64,000 bases of DNA from Streptomyces spinoverrucosus (GCF_006539505.1 NZ_BJND01000027.1:92175-156174), one strand, 5' to 3'. Positions 25,471 to 34,278 are shown, counted from the stretch's first letter. The notes: generated by a model not told the origin, from the letters alone. Numbers and translations are program-made.

Positions 25471-26661
25471 TCACAATCCCACAATCCCATTCCACCGCCG
25501 AGCGAACTCCACCCGCTCCTCCGCCGCGATGTCCCGTGCGATCGCGAGCCGTCGCCGCATCGCGGTGTCGGGGAAGATCAGCGGGTCCTCGGCCAGGGCG
25601 GCGGTCTCCTCGTCCTTGGCGGAGGCGAGGACGTCCTGGGCGGCCGGGACGGGGCAGACGTAGTTGACCCAGGCGGCCAGCTCCGCGGCGACGTCGGGGT
25701 CGTAGTAGTGGTCGACGAGACGCTCGGCGTTGGTCTTGTGGGCGGCGAGGTTGGGGATCATGAGGGACTCGGACCACAGCTCGGCGCCCTCCTCGGGGAC
25801 GACGAACTCGATGTCCGGATCGTCCGCCTGGAGCTGGATCACATCGCCGGAGTAGGCCTGGCAGGCCAGCACGTCGCGGCTGAACAGGTCCTTGATGTAG
25901 TCGTTGCCGGTGAAGCGGCGGATGTGACCGCCCTTCACCCGCTTCTCGACCTGGTCGCACATCCGGTGGAAGTCGTCCGCCGTCCACCGCGTGATGTCGA
26001 CGCCGTCGCCCTGCATCAGCAGCGCGAACGCCTCGTCCAGCCCGGACAGCAGCGTGACCCGGCCCTTGAGGTCGCTCGCCCACAGGTCGGAGACATGGCG
26101 GATCTCCCGGCCCAGCTCCCGCCGGTTGTACGCGATGCCGGTGATGCCGGACTGCCACGGCACGGTGAACCTGCGGCCGGGGTCGAAGGCCGGTGAGCGC
26201 AGCAGTGGGTCGAGGTACCGCGTGACGTTCGGCTGGCGGGCGCGGTCCATCTCCTGCACCCAGCCCAGCCGTACGAACCGCGCGCACATCCAGTCGCTGA
26301 TGACGATCAGATCGCGGTCGGTGGGCTGGTGGTTCATCAGGGCGGGGCTGATCTTGCCGAAGAACTCGTCGTTGTCGTTGATCTCCTCGACATAGTCCAC
26401 GGCGATGCCGGTGCGCCGCTCGAAGGCCTCCAGCGTGGGCCGCTTCCGTCCGGAGTCGTCGGTGTCGATGTACAGCGGCCAGTTGGCCCACGTCAGCCGC
26501 CGGTCGCGGGCCGAGCGGTCGGCGGCGGCCCGGTCGCCGGGCGCCACGTACGCCGCGGGCACGCCGCAGCCCGCCAGCGCGCCGAGCGCGGCACCGCCGC
26601 CGAGCGCGCGCAGTACGGAACGGCGGGACAGCATGGGTGTCTTCGGTGGTGGGAGGGCCAT
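25471..26661 (-). CDS. second polyamine-binding protein (PotD-type)
   Basis: About 396 aa. The N-terminus has SRRSVLRALGGGAALGALAGCG, a twin-arginine-like signal with a lipobox Cys. The mature region parallels the PotD at 13601 throughout: LTWANWPLYIDTDDSG, TGIAVDYVEEINDNDEFFGK, HIRRFTGNDYIKDLFSRD and AAELAAWVNYVCPVP. It should bind putrescine or spermidine. No permease or ATPase genes adjoin it, so it may deliver substrate to PotABC 11 kb away. Start choice between ATG 26661 and ATG 26634 is open, since neither has a strong ribosome site. It lies downstream of an aldehyde dehydrogenase across a terminator hairpin. Confidence 0.85.
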   Translation of the reverse strand: MALPPPKTPMLSRRSVLRALGGGAALGALAGCGVPAAYVAPGDRAAADRSARDRRLTWANWPLYIDTDDSGRKRPTLEAFERRTGIAVDYVEEINDNDEFFGKISPALMNHQPTDRDLIVISDWMCARFVRLGWVQEMDRARQPNVTRYLDPLLRSPAFDPGRRFTVPWQSGITGIAYNRRELGREIRHVSDLWASDLKGRVTLLSGLDEAFALLMQGDGVDITRWTADDFHRMCDQVEKRVKGGHIRRFTGNDYIKDLFSRDVLACQAYSGDVIQLQADDPDIEFVVPEEGAELWSESLMIPNLAAHKTNAERLVDHYYDPDVAAELAAWVNYVCPVPAAQDVLASAKDEETAALAEDPLIFPDTAMRRRLAIARDIAAEERVEFARRWNGIVGL

Positions 26662-26772
26662 TGCCGCAGCATGCCGCCGGTGCCGGGGCACGGACAATGG
26701 ACGCTGCGTCGAGCCCGCCCGCACAGCGCGGACACCTTGTCGATCACCGCAGGACACCGCCCGGACAGACCA

Positions 26773-26806
26773 CGGCCCCGGACGGTCCGTCCTCCGTCCG
26801 GGGCCG
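26773..26806 (-). terminator. 13-bp perfect hairpin between aldehyde dehydrogenase and potD-like gene
   Basis: CGGCCCCGGACGG and CCGTCCGGGGCCG form a perfect 13-bp stem with an eight-base loop. It lies 16 bases past the dehydrogenase stop. Read-through would still allow some transcription of the binding-protein gene downstream. Confidence 0.8.
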
Positions 26807-26821
26807 CGAGCCATGGGAACC

Positions 26822-28261
26822 TCACGCCTCCAGCGAGGTCATGACGTGCTTGATCCGCGTGTAGTCGTCGAAGCCGTACGCCGACAGGTCCTTGCCGTAG
26901 CCGGACTTCTTGAAGCCGCCGTGCGGCATCTCGGCGACCAGCGGGATGTGGGTGTTGATCCACACGCAGCCGAAGTCGAGCTTCTTGGACATCCGCATCG
27001 CGCGGCCGTGGTCCTTGGTCCAGACGGAGGACGCGAGGGCGTACTCGACGCCGTTGGCGTACGCGACCGCCTGGTCCTCGTCGCGGAAGGACTGGACGGT
27101 GATGACCGGCCCGAAGACCTCCTTCTGGATGATCTCGTCGTCCTGCGTGACGCCCGAGACGACGGTCGGCGCGAAGAAGTAGCCCTTGTCGCCGACGCGC
27201 TTGCCGCCGGCCTCCACGCGCGCGTGCGCGGGCAGCCGCTCGATGAAGCCCTCGACCTGCTTGAGCTGGTTGGGGTTGTTCAGCGGCCCGTACAGCACGT
27301 CCTCGTCGTCCGGCCGGCCGGTCTTCGTGTCGGCCGCGGCCTTGGCGAGGGCGGCGACGAACTCGTCGTGGATCGCCTCGTGGACCAGGACGCGGCAGGC
27401 CGCCGTACAGTCCTGCCCGGCGTTGAAGAAGCCCGCCACGGAGATGTCCTCGACGGCCTTGGCGATGTCGGTGTCCTCGAAGACGACGACCGGCGCCTTG
27501 CCGCCCAGCTCCAGGTGGACCCGCTTGACGTCCTTGGCGGCGGACTCGGCGACCGACATGCCGGCGCGCACCGAGCCGGTGATGGAGGCCATCGCCGGGG
27601 TCGGGTGCTCGACCATCATGCGGCCGGTCTCGCGGTCACCGCAGATGACGTTGAAGACGCCCTTGGGCAGGATCTCCCCGAGGATCTCCGCGATGAGCAC
27701 GGTGGACGCCGGGGTGGTGTCCGACGGCTTCAGTACGACCGTGTTGCCCGCCGCGATCGCCGGGGCGAACTTCCACACGGCCATCATCATCGGGTAGTTC
27801 CACGGCGCGACCTGCGCGCAGACGCCGACCGGCTCACGGCGGATGATCGAGGTCATCCCGTCCATGTACTCACCGGCCGAGCGGCCCTCCAGCATCCGGG
27901 CCGCGCCCGCGAAGAAGCGGATCTGGTCGACCATCGGCGGGATCTCCTCGGAGCGGGTCAGCCCCACCGGCTTGCCCGTGTTCTCCACCTCGGCCGCGAT
28001 CAGGTCCTCGGCACGCTCCTCGAACGCGTCGGCGATCTTCAGGAGGGCCTTCTGCCGCTCGGCCGGGGTCGTGTCCCGCCACCCCGGGAACGCGGCCTCG
28101 GCGGCCGCCATCGCGGCGTCGACGTCGGCCTGCCCGGACAGCGGGGCGGTGGCGTACGCCTCGCCGGTGGCCGGGTTCACCACCTCGGTGGTCCGTCCGT
28201 CGGCGGCGTCCCGGAACTCTCCGTCGATGTAGTTGCGCAGACGACGCAGCTCGGTGCTCAC
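26822..28261 (-). CDS. aldehyde dehydrogenase, probably gamma-aminobutyraldehyde dehydrogenase (second copy)
   Basis: 479 aa. Catalytic Glu lies in VHLELGGKAPVVVF and the nucleophile Cys in NAGQDCTAACRVL, with APWNYPMMMAVWKFAP and PFGKSGYGKDLS-like C-terminal features (FKKSGYGKDLSAYGFDDY). It resembles the dehydrogenase at 14899 over its whole length, so the window carries two paralogues. Neighbours are an aminotransferase and an Lrp-type regulator on the opposite strand and a polyamine-binding protein downstream. Oxidation of 4-aminobutanal produced by that aminotransferase is the likely role. The start ATG 28261 follows GGAGGG, and an inverted repeat lies in its leader. Confidence 0.9.
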   Translation of the reverse strand: MSTELRRLRNYIDGEFRDAADGRTTEVVNPATGEAYATAPLSGQADVDAAMAAAEAAFPGWRDTTPAERQKALLKIADAFEERAEDLIAAEVENTGKPVGLTRSEEIPPMVDQIRFFAGAARMLEGRSAGEYMDGMTSIIRREPVGVCAQVAPWNYPMMMAVWKFAPAIAAGNTVVLKPSDTTPASTVLIAEILGEILPKGVFNVICGDRETGRMMVEHPTPAMASITGSVRAGMSVAESAAKDVKRVHLELGGKAPVVVFEDTDIAKAVEDISVAGFFNAGQDCTAACRVLVHEAIHDEFVAALAKAAADTKTGRPDDEDVLYGPLNNPNQLKQVEGFIERLPAHARVEAGGKRVGDKGYFFAPTVVSGVTQDDEIIQKEVFGPVITVQSFRDEDQAVAYANGVEYALASSVWTKDHGRAMRMSKKLDFGCVWINTHIPLVAEMPHGGFKKSGYGKDLSAYGFDDYTRIKHVMTSLEA

Positions 28262-28279
28262 TGCCGGCCCTCCAAAGTC

Positions 28280-28303
28280 GGGTGTCCAATCACTGAGACA
28301 CCC
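28280..28303. promoter_or_regulatory. inverted repeat upstream of the aldehyde dehydrogenase
   Basis: GGGTGTC and GACACCC flank ten bases in the gap between the divergent aldehyde dehydrogenase and Lrp genes. A second, more distant pair (GCAAGC at 28363 and GCTTGC at 28404) lies nearer the Lrp start. These are candidate operators for the adjacent Lrp-type regulator. Confidence 0.35.
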
Positions 28304-28426
28304 ACCCTAATCGGTAGTCCCACGGTTTCAACACCCCCCGACGCGCCATATCTGCGAAATCCGCAAGCTTCGAGCCCATGAACAACGAATTTCATCGATC
28401 AAGGCTTGCAAAACTGTCGAGACGTC

Positions 28427-28924
28427 GTGCACAGTGACGTCGTGGCCAGTCGAAGCGCAGACCCGAGAAACGGCAGTCCCCAGCTGGATGCCGTCTCCCT
28501 CGCCATCATCGAGCAGCTCCAGGAGGACGGCCGCCGGCCGTACGCCGCCATCGGCAAGGCCGTCGGCCTGTCCGAGGCGGCCGTGCGCCAGCGCGTGCAG
28601 AAGCTGCTCGACCAGGGCGTGATGCAGATCGTCGCCGTCACGGACCCGCTCACCGTGGGCTTCCGCCGACAGGCGATGGTCGGGATCAACGTCGAGGGCG
28701 ACACGGAGTCCGTGGCCGACGCGCTGACCGGCATGTCGGAAGTCGAGTACGTGGTGATGACCGCGGGCTCGTTCGACATCCTCGCCGAGATCGTCTGCGA
28801 GGACGACGACCACCTGCTGGACGTCATCAACAAACGCATCCGGGCCCTGCCCGGCGTGCGCTCCACCGAGAGCTTCGTCTATCTGAAGCTCAAGAAGCAG
28901 ACCTACATGTGGGGAACCCGATAA
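28427..28924 (+). CDS. Lrp/AsnC-family transcriptional regulator
   Basis: About 165 aa. The N-terminal winged helix-turn-helix begins QLDAVSLAIIEQLQEDGRRP and continues YAAIGKAVGLSEAAVRQRVQ. A RAM effector-binding domain follows (about 85-160, GDTESVADALTGMSEVEYVV, GSFDILAEIVCEDDDHL). Such proteins form octamer-like assemblies and sense amino acids or related amines. It is divergent from the aldehyde dehydrogenase and two bases upstream of the aminotransferase start region, so it likely governs both. Start codons GTG 28427 and GTG 28442 are both possible, with no clear ribosome site. Confidence 0.88.
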   Translation: MHSDVVASRSADPRNGSPQLDAVSLAIIEQLQEDGRRPYAAIGKAVGLSEAAVRQRVQKLLDQGVMQIVAVTDPLTVGFRRQAMVGINVEGDTESVADALTGMSEVEYVVMTAGSFDILAEIVCEDDDHLLDVINKRIRALPGVRSTESFVYLKLKKQTYMWGTR

Positions 28925-28926
28925 CC

Positions 28927-30291
28927 GTGAGTACCAAGGACCTCAGCAAATCCGCGTACGACCACCTGTGGATGCACTTCACCCGCATGTCCTCGTACGA
29001 GAACTCCCCCGTACCGACGATCGTGCGCGGTGAGGGCACCTACATCTACGACGACAAGGGCAAGCGCTACCTCGACGGTCTGGCGGGTCTGTTCGTGGTC
29101 CAGGCCGGACACGGCCGCGTCGAGCTCGCCGAGACCGCGTCCAAGCAGGCCCAGGAGCTGGCGTTCTTCCCGGTGTGGTCCTACGCCCACCCCAAGGCCG
29201 TCGAGTTGGCCGAGCGCCTCGCCGACTACGCGCCGGGCGATCTGAACAAGGTCTTCTTCACCACCGGCGGCGGCGAGGCGGTCGAGACCGCCTGGAAGCT
29301 CGCCAAGCAGTACTTCAAGCTCAAGGGCCAGCCGACCAAGTACAAGGTCATCTCCCGCGCGGTCGCCTACCACGGCACCCCGCAGGGCGCCCTGTCCATC
29401 ACCGGCCTGCCCGCTCTGAAGGCCCCCTTCGAGCCGCTGGTCCCGGGCGCGCACAAGGTCCCGAACACCAACATCTACCGCGCGCCGATCCACGGCGACG
29501 ACCCCGAGGCCTTCGGCCGCTGGGCCGCCGACCAGATCGAGCAGCAGATCCTCTTCGAGGGCCCGGAGACGGTCGCCGCCGTCTTCCTGGAGCCGGTGCA
29601 GAACGCCGGTGGCTGCTTCCCGCCGCCGCCCGGCTACTTCCAGCGGGTGCGCGAGATCTGCGACCAGTACGACGTCCTGCTCGTGTCGGACGAGGTCATC
29701 TGCGCCTTCGGCCGCCTCGGAACGATCTTCGCCTGCGACAAGTTCGGCTACGTCCCGGACATGATCACCTGCGCCAAGGGCATGACCTCGGGCTACTCCC
29801 CGATCGGCGCGTGCATCGTCTCCGACCGCATCGCCGAGCCGTTCTACAAGGGCGACAACACCTTCCTGCACGGCTACACCTTCGGCGGCCACCCGGTGTC
29901 GGCCGCGGTGGGCCTGGCCAACCTCGACCTGTTCGAGCGCGAGAACCTCCCCCAGCACGTGCTCGACAACGAGGGCGCCTTCCTCGCCACCCTGCAGAAG
30001 CTGCACGACCTGCCGATCGTCGGCGACGTCCGCGGCAACGGCTTCTTCTACGGCATCGAGCTGGTCAAGGACAAGGCCACGAAGGAGACGTTCAACGACG
30101 AGGAGACCGAGCGCGTCCTGTACGGCTTCCTGTCCAAGGCCCTGTTCGACAACGGCCTGTACTGCCGTGCCGACGACCGCGGCGACCCGGTCGTCCAGCT
30201 CGCGCCGCCGCTGATCTCCAACCAGGAGACCTTCGACGAGATCGAGCAGATCCTGCGCGCCACCCTGACGGAGGCGTGGACGAAGCTGTGA
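28927..30291 (+). CDS. class III aminotransferase, probably putrescine/diamine aminotransferase
   Basis: 454 aa PLP enzyme. The family features TTGGGEAVETAWKLAKQYF, VAYHGTPQGALSITG, VSDEVICAFGRLGT and the PLP Lys in TCAKGMTSGYSPIG are present. It is more like putrescine/beta-alanine/omega-amino-acid aminotransferases than GabT. It overlaps or abuts the Lrp gene (GTG 28927 preferred, GTG 28909 possible) and is divergent from a 4-aminobutanal-type dehydrogenase. Transfer of the amino group from putrescine to pyruvate or 2-oxoglutarate, yielding 4-aminobutanal, is the inferred reaction. A strong terminator follows. Confidence 0.88.
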   Translation: MSTKDLSKSAYDHLWMHFTRMSSYENSPVPTIVRGEGTYIYDDKGKRYLDGLAGLFVVQAGHGRVELAETASKQAQELAFFPVWSYAHPKAVELAERLADYAPGDLNKVFFTTGGGEAVETAWKLAKQYFKLKGQPTKYKVISRAVAYHGTPQGALSITGLPALKAPFEPLVPGAHKVPNTNIYRAPIHGDDPEAFGRWAADQIEQQILFEGPETVAAVFLEPVQNAGGCFPPPPGYFQRVREICDQYDVLLVSDEVICAFGRLGTIFACDKFGYVPDMITCAKGMTSGYSPIGACIVSDRIAEPFYKGDNTFLHGYTFGGHPVSAAVGLANLDLFERENLPQHVLDNEGAFLATLQKLHDLPIVGDVRGNGFFYGIELVKDKATKETFNDEETERVLYGFLSKALFDNGLYCRADDRGDPVVQLAPPLISNQETFDEIEQILRATLTEAWTKL

Positions 30292-30328
30292 TCAGCTGAC
30301 GCGGTGATCTTCCTTCGGGATGATCAAC

Positions 30329-30379
30329 CACGGCCCCGGTGCCGTCCGTTCGAGTGAGAAACGGCGGCCCGGGGCCGTG
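30329..30379 (+). terminator. terminator after the aminotransferase
   Basis: CACGGCCCCGG pairs perfectly with CCGGGGCCGTG, and inside this GCCGT pairs with ACGGC. It begins 38 bases after the aminotransferase stop and separates it from the ABC transporter genes. Confidence 0.75.
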
Positions 30380-30500
30380 TGCTGTCCGGGAGCCCGGTGG
30401 CCGCTGCCTAGCGTGCCCAGTGACCGATCGGCCCAGCCTTCGTTCCCCCGCACGAGGGACCTGGCACGGCACATACGGATCCGAACTGAGGTGTACGCCC

Positions 30501-31241
30501 ATGGTGGCTCCGCCGGACAACGACGTCCTCTGGGCACGCGCCCTGCACTTCCAGCACCCCGACGGCTCCCCCGGGCTGAGCGGTGTCTCGCTGGGCGTCC
30601 AGGTGGCCGAGATCCTCGCCGTCACCGGCCCGCGCGGCAGCGGCAAGAGCACGCTGCTGGCCTGTCTGTCCGGCCTGCTGCGGCCCCGCGACGGCGAGGT
30701 CTGGTTCAACAGCGTCCCCGTGCACACCATGGGCCCCGTCACCCGCGAACGGCTGCGCCGCGACCGGTTCGGCTGGATCGACCCCGCCCCCGTCCTCGTA
30801 CCGGAGCTGAACGTCTGGGAGAACGCCGCGCTCCCGCTGATGCTGCGCGGCACCAGTCGGCGGCGGGCCAAGACGGTCGCCCTGGAGTGGCTGGACCGCC
30901 TCGACGTCGGCAACTGCGCCCGCCGGCGCCCGCACGAACTGCGTCAGGCCGAGCGGCAGCGGGTGTGTATCGCCCGTGCGCTGGCCCCCGCGCCGACGGT
31001 CCTGTTCGCCGACGAGCCCACCGCCCCGCTGCACCACGCCGACCGGGGGCACGTGCTGCGCACGCTCACCACGGCGGCCCGCTCGCACGGCATCACGGTG
31101 GTCCTTGCCACCCACGACCCGCAGACCGCGGCCCAGGCCGATCGCACCGTCTCCCTCCTGGACGGTCGGTGCGTCACCACCGTGCACCTGCCGCCGGTCC
31201 CCGAGTCGGAAGGCCGGGCCGCGTGCTCGCTCTCCGTCTGA
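30501..31241 (+). CDS. ABC transporter ATP-binding protein with degenerate signature
   Basis: 246 aa. Walker A GPRGSGKST (residues about 42-50) and Walker B TVLFADEPTAPL with the switch His in VVLATHDPQTA are intact. The ABC signature normally LSGGQ is LRQAE (HELRQAERQRVCIARAL). The overall type resembles MacB/LolD/FtsE-like exporters or signalling ATPases. ATG 30501 follows GAGGTG. The next gene, encoding a large membrane protein, starts inside it, so the pair forms one transporter. ATPase activity may be unusual. Substrate is unknown. Confidence 0.85.
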   Translation: MVAPPDNDVLWARALHFQHPDGSPGLSGVSLGVQVAEILAVTGPRGSGKSTLLACLSGLLRPRDGEVWFNSVPVHTMGPVTRERLRRDRFGWIDPAPVLVPELNVWENAALPLMLRGTSRRRAKTVALEWLDRLDVGNCARRRPHELRQAERQRVCIARALAPAPTVLFADEPTAPLHHADRGHVLRTLTTAARSHGITVVLATHDPQTAAQADRTVSLLDGRCVTTVHLPPVPESEGRAACSLSV

Positions 31242-32566
31242 CCCGCAGTGCCCACCCGGCCGTCCAGCTGCGCCGCCTGCTCGTCGCGGCGGCGTCGGCC
31301 GGAACGGGCCTTTTGCTGCTGTGCACCCTCGGCTACGCGCTCAGCCACCCGGACGATCCCCCCGCCGCCCTGCTCCGCCTCGGCTGGTGCACGGTCCCGC
31401 TGGCCGCCACGGTCCACTTCGCCGTCGCCGTCGCCCGCACGGACCCCGGCACCCGTCCCCGCCCCGGCCTGTCGGCGATCGGCCTGGGCCCGGCCCGCCT
31501 GATGGCCGTCTCGGCCACGACGACAGCTCTGTCCACGGCCCTGGGCTCGATGCTGGCCCTCCTCGTCTTCCTCCACCTGCGCGGCGACATCACCGGCATG
31601 CCCTTCGACGGAGCGGCGGCCCAGTTCCTGGCGGCGGGCCGGCCCCTCCCGGTTCCGGGGACCCTGACCCTGCTGTCCCTGGTCCCAGCAGCCGCGTCCC
31701 TGTCGGTGGCCCTGGTCCTGCGCCCGCGCGAGCCGAGCCCGGCACCGACCCGGGGCCCGCTCAGGGGGTTCGGCCGCTTCGGGGCGTACGGGAGCGGGGC
31801 GATGCGGGAGACGTTCGGGGCGTACGGGCGTTTCGGCGCGCATCTGAGGCGGGGGCCGCGCGACGACGAGCGGCAACCACCCGCGGCCGCCGCCGAGCAG
31901 GAACCCGTCGGCCCCGCCGCGGGCGCACCGTCACCGTCCGCCCCCGAAACCTCGGCCAAGCACCCCAACCCCACCGCCACCCTCCCCTGGAGCATCGCCA
32001 CCCTCGCCGCCGGTCTCGCCGTGGAGGCCTACGCCGGAAACACCACCGCCACCACCGACATGCCCGGCGGCCTCACCAGCGGCCCCGTGGGCGTCCTCCT
32101 CGGCTGGCTGCTCACCGCGATCGCCCTCGCCGTCGCCGGCCCCGGCATCACGTACGTATGCGGCCGCCTCCTCCAGACCCTCCGCCCCGGCGCCCTGCGC
32201 CTCCTGGCCGGCCGTGTCCTGATGGAGGAGGCGTCACGCATCGGCCGCCCCCTCGGCATCGTCTGCGCGGTCGCGTCCGCCGCCTACGCCATGGCCGCCC
32301 TGCAGAAGCCCGACGGCCCCACCTTCGGCCCCCTCACCACCCTCGGCGCACTCCTCGTAGGGGGCTGCACCCTGGCCACCCTGCTCACCACAGCCGTGGA
32401 GGCCAAGCACGCCCGCGCCGACACCACCGCGGCCCTGGTCCGTCTCGGCGCCCCCACGGCCATGCTGCGCGCCGCCGCCACGGTGCGGGCCGCCGCCCTG
32501 GTCGCGGTGTTCGCCCCGCTGACCCTCGTCGTCGCCGCGCTCGCCGCACAGCCGCTGACCCGCTGA
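31223..32566 (+). CDS. large integral membrane protein, partner of the preceding ATPase
   Basis: 447 aa starting at a GTG within the 3' end of the ATPase gene (19-base overlap, GAAGG upstream). Helices near residues 15-40, 50-70 and 90-120 are followed by a long cytoplasmic or flexible segment rich in Gly, Arg and Pro (RGFGRFGAYGSGAMRETFGA to about residue 260). At least four more helices lie toward the C-terminus. The arrangement suggests a permease of FtsX/MacB-like type without a recognisable large outer domain. Ala content is very high. Function and substrate are not known. Confidence 0.75.
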   Translation: MLALRLTRSAHPAVQLRRLLVAAASAGTGLLLLCTLGYALSHPDDPPAALLRLGWCTVPLAATVHFAVAVARTDPGTRPRPGLSAIGLGPARLMAVSATTTALSTALGSMLALLVFLHLRGDITGMPFDGAAAQFLAAGRPLPVPGTLTLLSLVPAAASLSVALVLRPREPSPAPTRGPLRGFGRFGAYGSGAMRETFGAYGRFGAHLRRGPRDDERQPPAAAAEQEPVGPAAGAPSPSAPETSAKHPNPTATLPWSIATLAAGLAVEAYAGNTTATTDMPGGLTSGPVGVLLGWLLTAIALAVAGPGITYVCGRLLQTLRPGALRLLAGRVLMEEASRIGRPLGIVCAVASAAYAMAALQKPDGPTFGPLTTLGALLVGGCTLATLLTTAVEAKHARADTTAALVRLGAPTAMLRAAATVRAAALVAVFAPLTLVVAALAAQPLTR

Positions 32567-32675
32567 GACGCCCGCTGAAAACTCGTACAAAAAAAGTCCA
32601 CGCCCGGCGATGAGTTCCGCACCACCCCCGGGTCTACCCCACCGAACGGCACAACACCGATGGGAGAGACCGCAG

Positions 32676-33083
32676 ATGTACCAGCAGATGATCTTCGTGA
32701 ACCTGCCCGTGAACGACCTCGACGCCTCGAAGAAGTTCTTCACCGAGCTCGGCTACTCGATCAACCAGCAGTTCAGCGACGAGAACGCGTCGTCGGTCGT
32801 GATCAGCGACACCATCGTCGTGATGCTGCTCACCAAGCCGTTCTACGCGACCTTCACGCAGAAGGAGATCGTGGACGCCACGAAGACCAGCGAGGTGCTG
32901 CTGTGCCTGAGCGCGGAGAGCCGCGAGAAGGTCGACGAGCTGGTAGAGAAGGCGGTCGCCGCCGGCGGTACCGCGTCGGACAAGGTGCAGGACCAGGGCT
33001 TCATGTACGGCCGGTCCTTCGACGACCTGGACGGCCACACCTGGGAGGTCGTGTGGATGGACCCGGGGGCCATCGAGGGCTGA
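32676..33083 (+). CDS. VOC-family (glyoxalase-like) protein
   Basis: 135 aa single vicinal-oxygen-chelate unit pair. It begins MYQQMIFVNLPVNDLDASKK, has FFTELGYSINQQFSD and ends with the typical YGRSFDDLDGHTWEVVWMDP. Metal-binding His/Glu positions look incomplete (no early His), as in many VOC proteins of unknown substrate, including resistance-type members. ATG 32676 follows GGGAGAG. No operon partner is obvious: it lies 109 bases after the permease and 26 bases before the LOG gene, with which it may be co-transcribed. Confidence 0.82.
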   Translation: MYQQMIFVNLPVNDLDASKKFFTELGYSINQQFSDENASSVVISDTIVVMLLTKPFYATFTQKEIVDATKTSEVLLCLSAESREKVDELVEKAVAAGGTASDKVQDQGFMYGRSFDDLDGHTWEVVWMDPGAIEG

Positions 33084-33109
33084 GCGAGGCGCGCGCCTAG
33101 CATGGGCGG

Positions 33110-34240
33110 GTGCACGCCACGCCACCCGCCCACGCCACCCACACCGCCTCCCACGACCGCGAGATCGAGTCGCTCGCCGAGTTCGACGAGGTCGTCGCCA
33201 CCCACGGCACGCTCGTCCGATTCCGCGTCCAAGCCGTCGATCTGACGGCCCGTACGGACGCGCTGCTCGCCGTCGACGTCACCGGCGCCGTCTTCCTCGG
33301 CTGCCCCATGACGGACGCCGCGGCCACCCGGGTCGCCGCCGCGGGCGCCCTGGTTTTCCCGCCCATACCGGACCTGCCCTTCGATCCGTACCGCGGCTTC
33401 GTCTACACCCCCGACGAGCTGTTCGACGGCCTGGAGAAGGGGTACGAGGGCACGCCGGACGCCTTGTCCTACGCCTGGTTCCAGCAGACCAAGGCCGACG
33501 GCGACGTCTTCGCGTCGATGCTGCGCGCCGTGCACGACGACGCCATCTCCGACGCGCTGGACGAACTCCTCGTCGGCGCACGGGTCGTGGGTGTCATGGG
33601 CGGGCACGCGATGGCGCGCGGCACGGAGGCGTACGCCGGTGCCGCGCGCCTCGGTCGTGAGCTGGCGCGCGCCGGGTTCACCGTCGCGACCGGCGGAGGC
33701 CCCGGCGCGATGGAGGCGGCGAACCTCGGCGCGTACGCGGCTCCGCACGCCGACGACATGCTCGACCAGGCGCTCCAACTCCTGGCTACGACCCCGATGT
33801 TCGTACCGTCGATCACCGACTGGGCCCGCACCGCCTTCGAGGTGCGCGAACGCTGGCCGGACGGCGGGCCCTCGGTCGGCATCCCGACCTGGTTCTACGG
33901 CCACGAACCGCCGAACGCCTTCGCCGCGCACATCGCCAAGTACTTCGCCAACGCCACCCGCGAGGACGGCCTGCTGGCCCGCTGCACCGCCGGTGTGGTG
34001 TTCCTGCCGGGCGCCGCCGGCACCGTACAGGAGATCTTCGACAACGCGACCCCGAACTACTACGAGTCGCGCGGCGAACCCACCCCCATGGTCCTGGTGA
34101 ACCGGGAGCACTGGACCGACCGGCTCCCGACCTGGCCGCTGCTCCAGTCCCTCGCCCGGGAGCGGTCGATGGAGGCGCGTATCGCGCTGGTCGACGGGAT
34201 CGAGGAGGCTCCGGACGCGTTGAAACGTCTTGGCGGTTAA
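33110..34240 (+). CDS. LOG-family (lysine decarboxylase-like) Rossmann protein
   Basis: 376 aa, longer than typical LOG phosphoribohydrolases (about 190-250 aa) because of an N-terminal part of about 150 residues. The C-terminal LOG fold shows VVGVMGGHAMARGT, the TGGGPGAMEAANLGAY motif and PGAAGTVQEIFDN, which corresponds to the family PGGxGTxxE box with Ala at the third position. LOG enzymes release nucleobases from nucleoside 5'-monophosphates. Larger relatives such as PpnN act in nucleotide homeostasis. GTG 33110 has GGGCGGG upstream. Substrate cannot be assigned. Confidence 0.8.
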   Translation: MHATPPAHATHTASHDREIESLAEFDEVVATHGTLVRFRVQAVDLTARTDALLAVDVTGAVFLGCPMTDAAATRVAAAGALVFPPIPDLPFDPYRGFVYTPDELFDGLEKGYEGTPDALSYAWFQQTKADGDVFASMLRAVHDDAISDALDELLVGARVVGVMGGHAMARGTEAYAGAARLGRELARAGFTVATGGGPGAMEAANLGAYAAPHADDMLDQALQLLATTPMFVPSITDWARTAFEVRERWPDGGPSVGIPTWFYGHEPPNAFAAHIAKYFANATREDGLLARCTAGVVFLPGAAGTVQEIFDNATPNYYESRGEPTPMVLVNREHWTDRLPTWPLLQSLARERSMEARIALVDGIEEAPDALKRLGG

Positions 34241-34278
34241 TAAGCGAGCAAAGCCAACGGACAGAGCGCGCCCACGGA

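Noticed and set aside
27013..27026. TTGGTCCAGAC inside the second aldehyde dehydrogenase as a DasR box
   Set aside because: It lacks the right half of the palindrome and lies deep in coding sequence, so a chance match is more likely.
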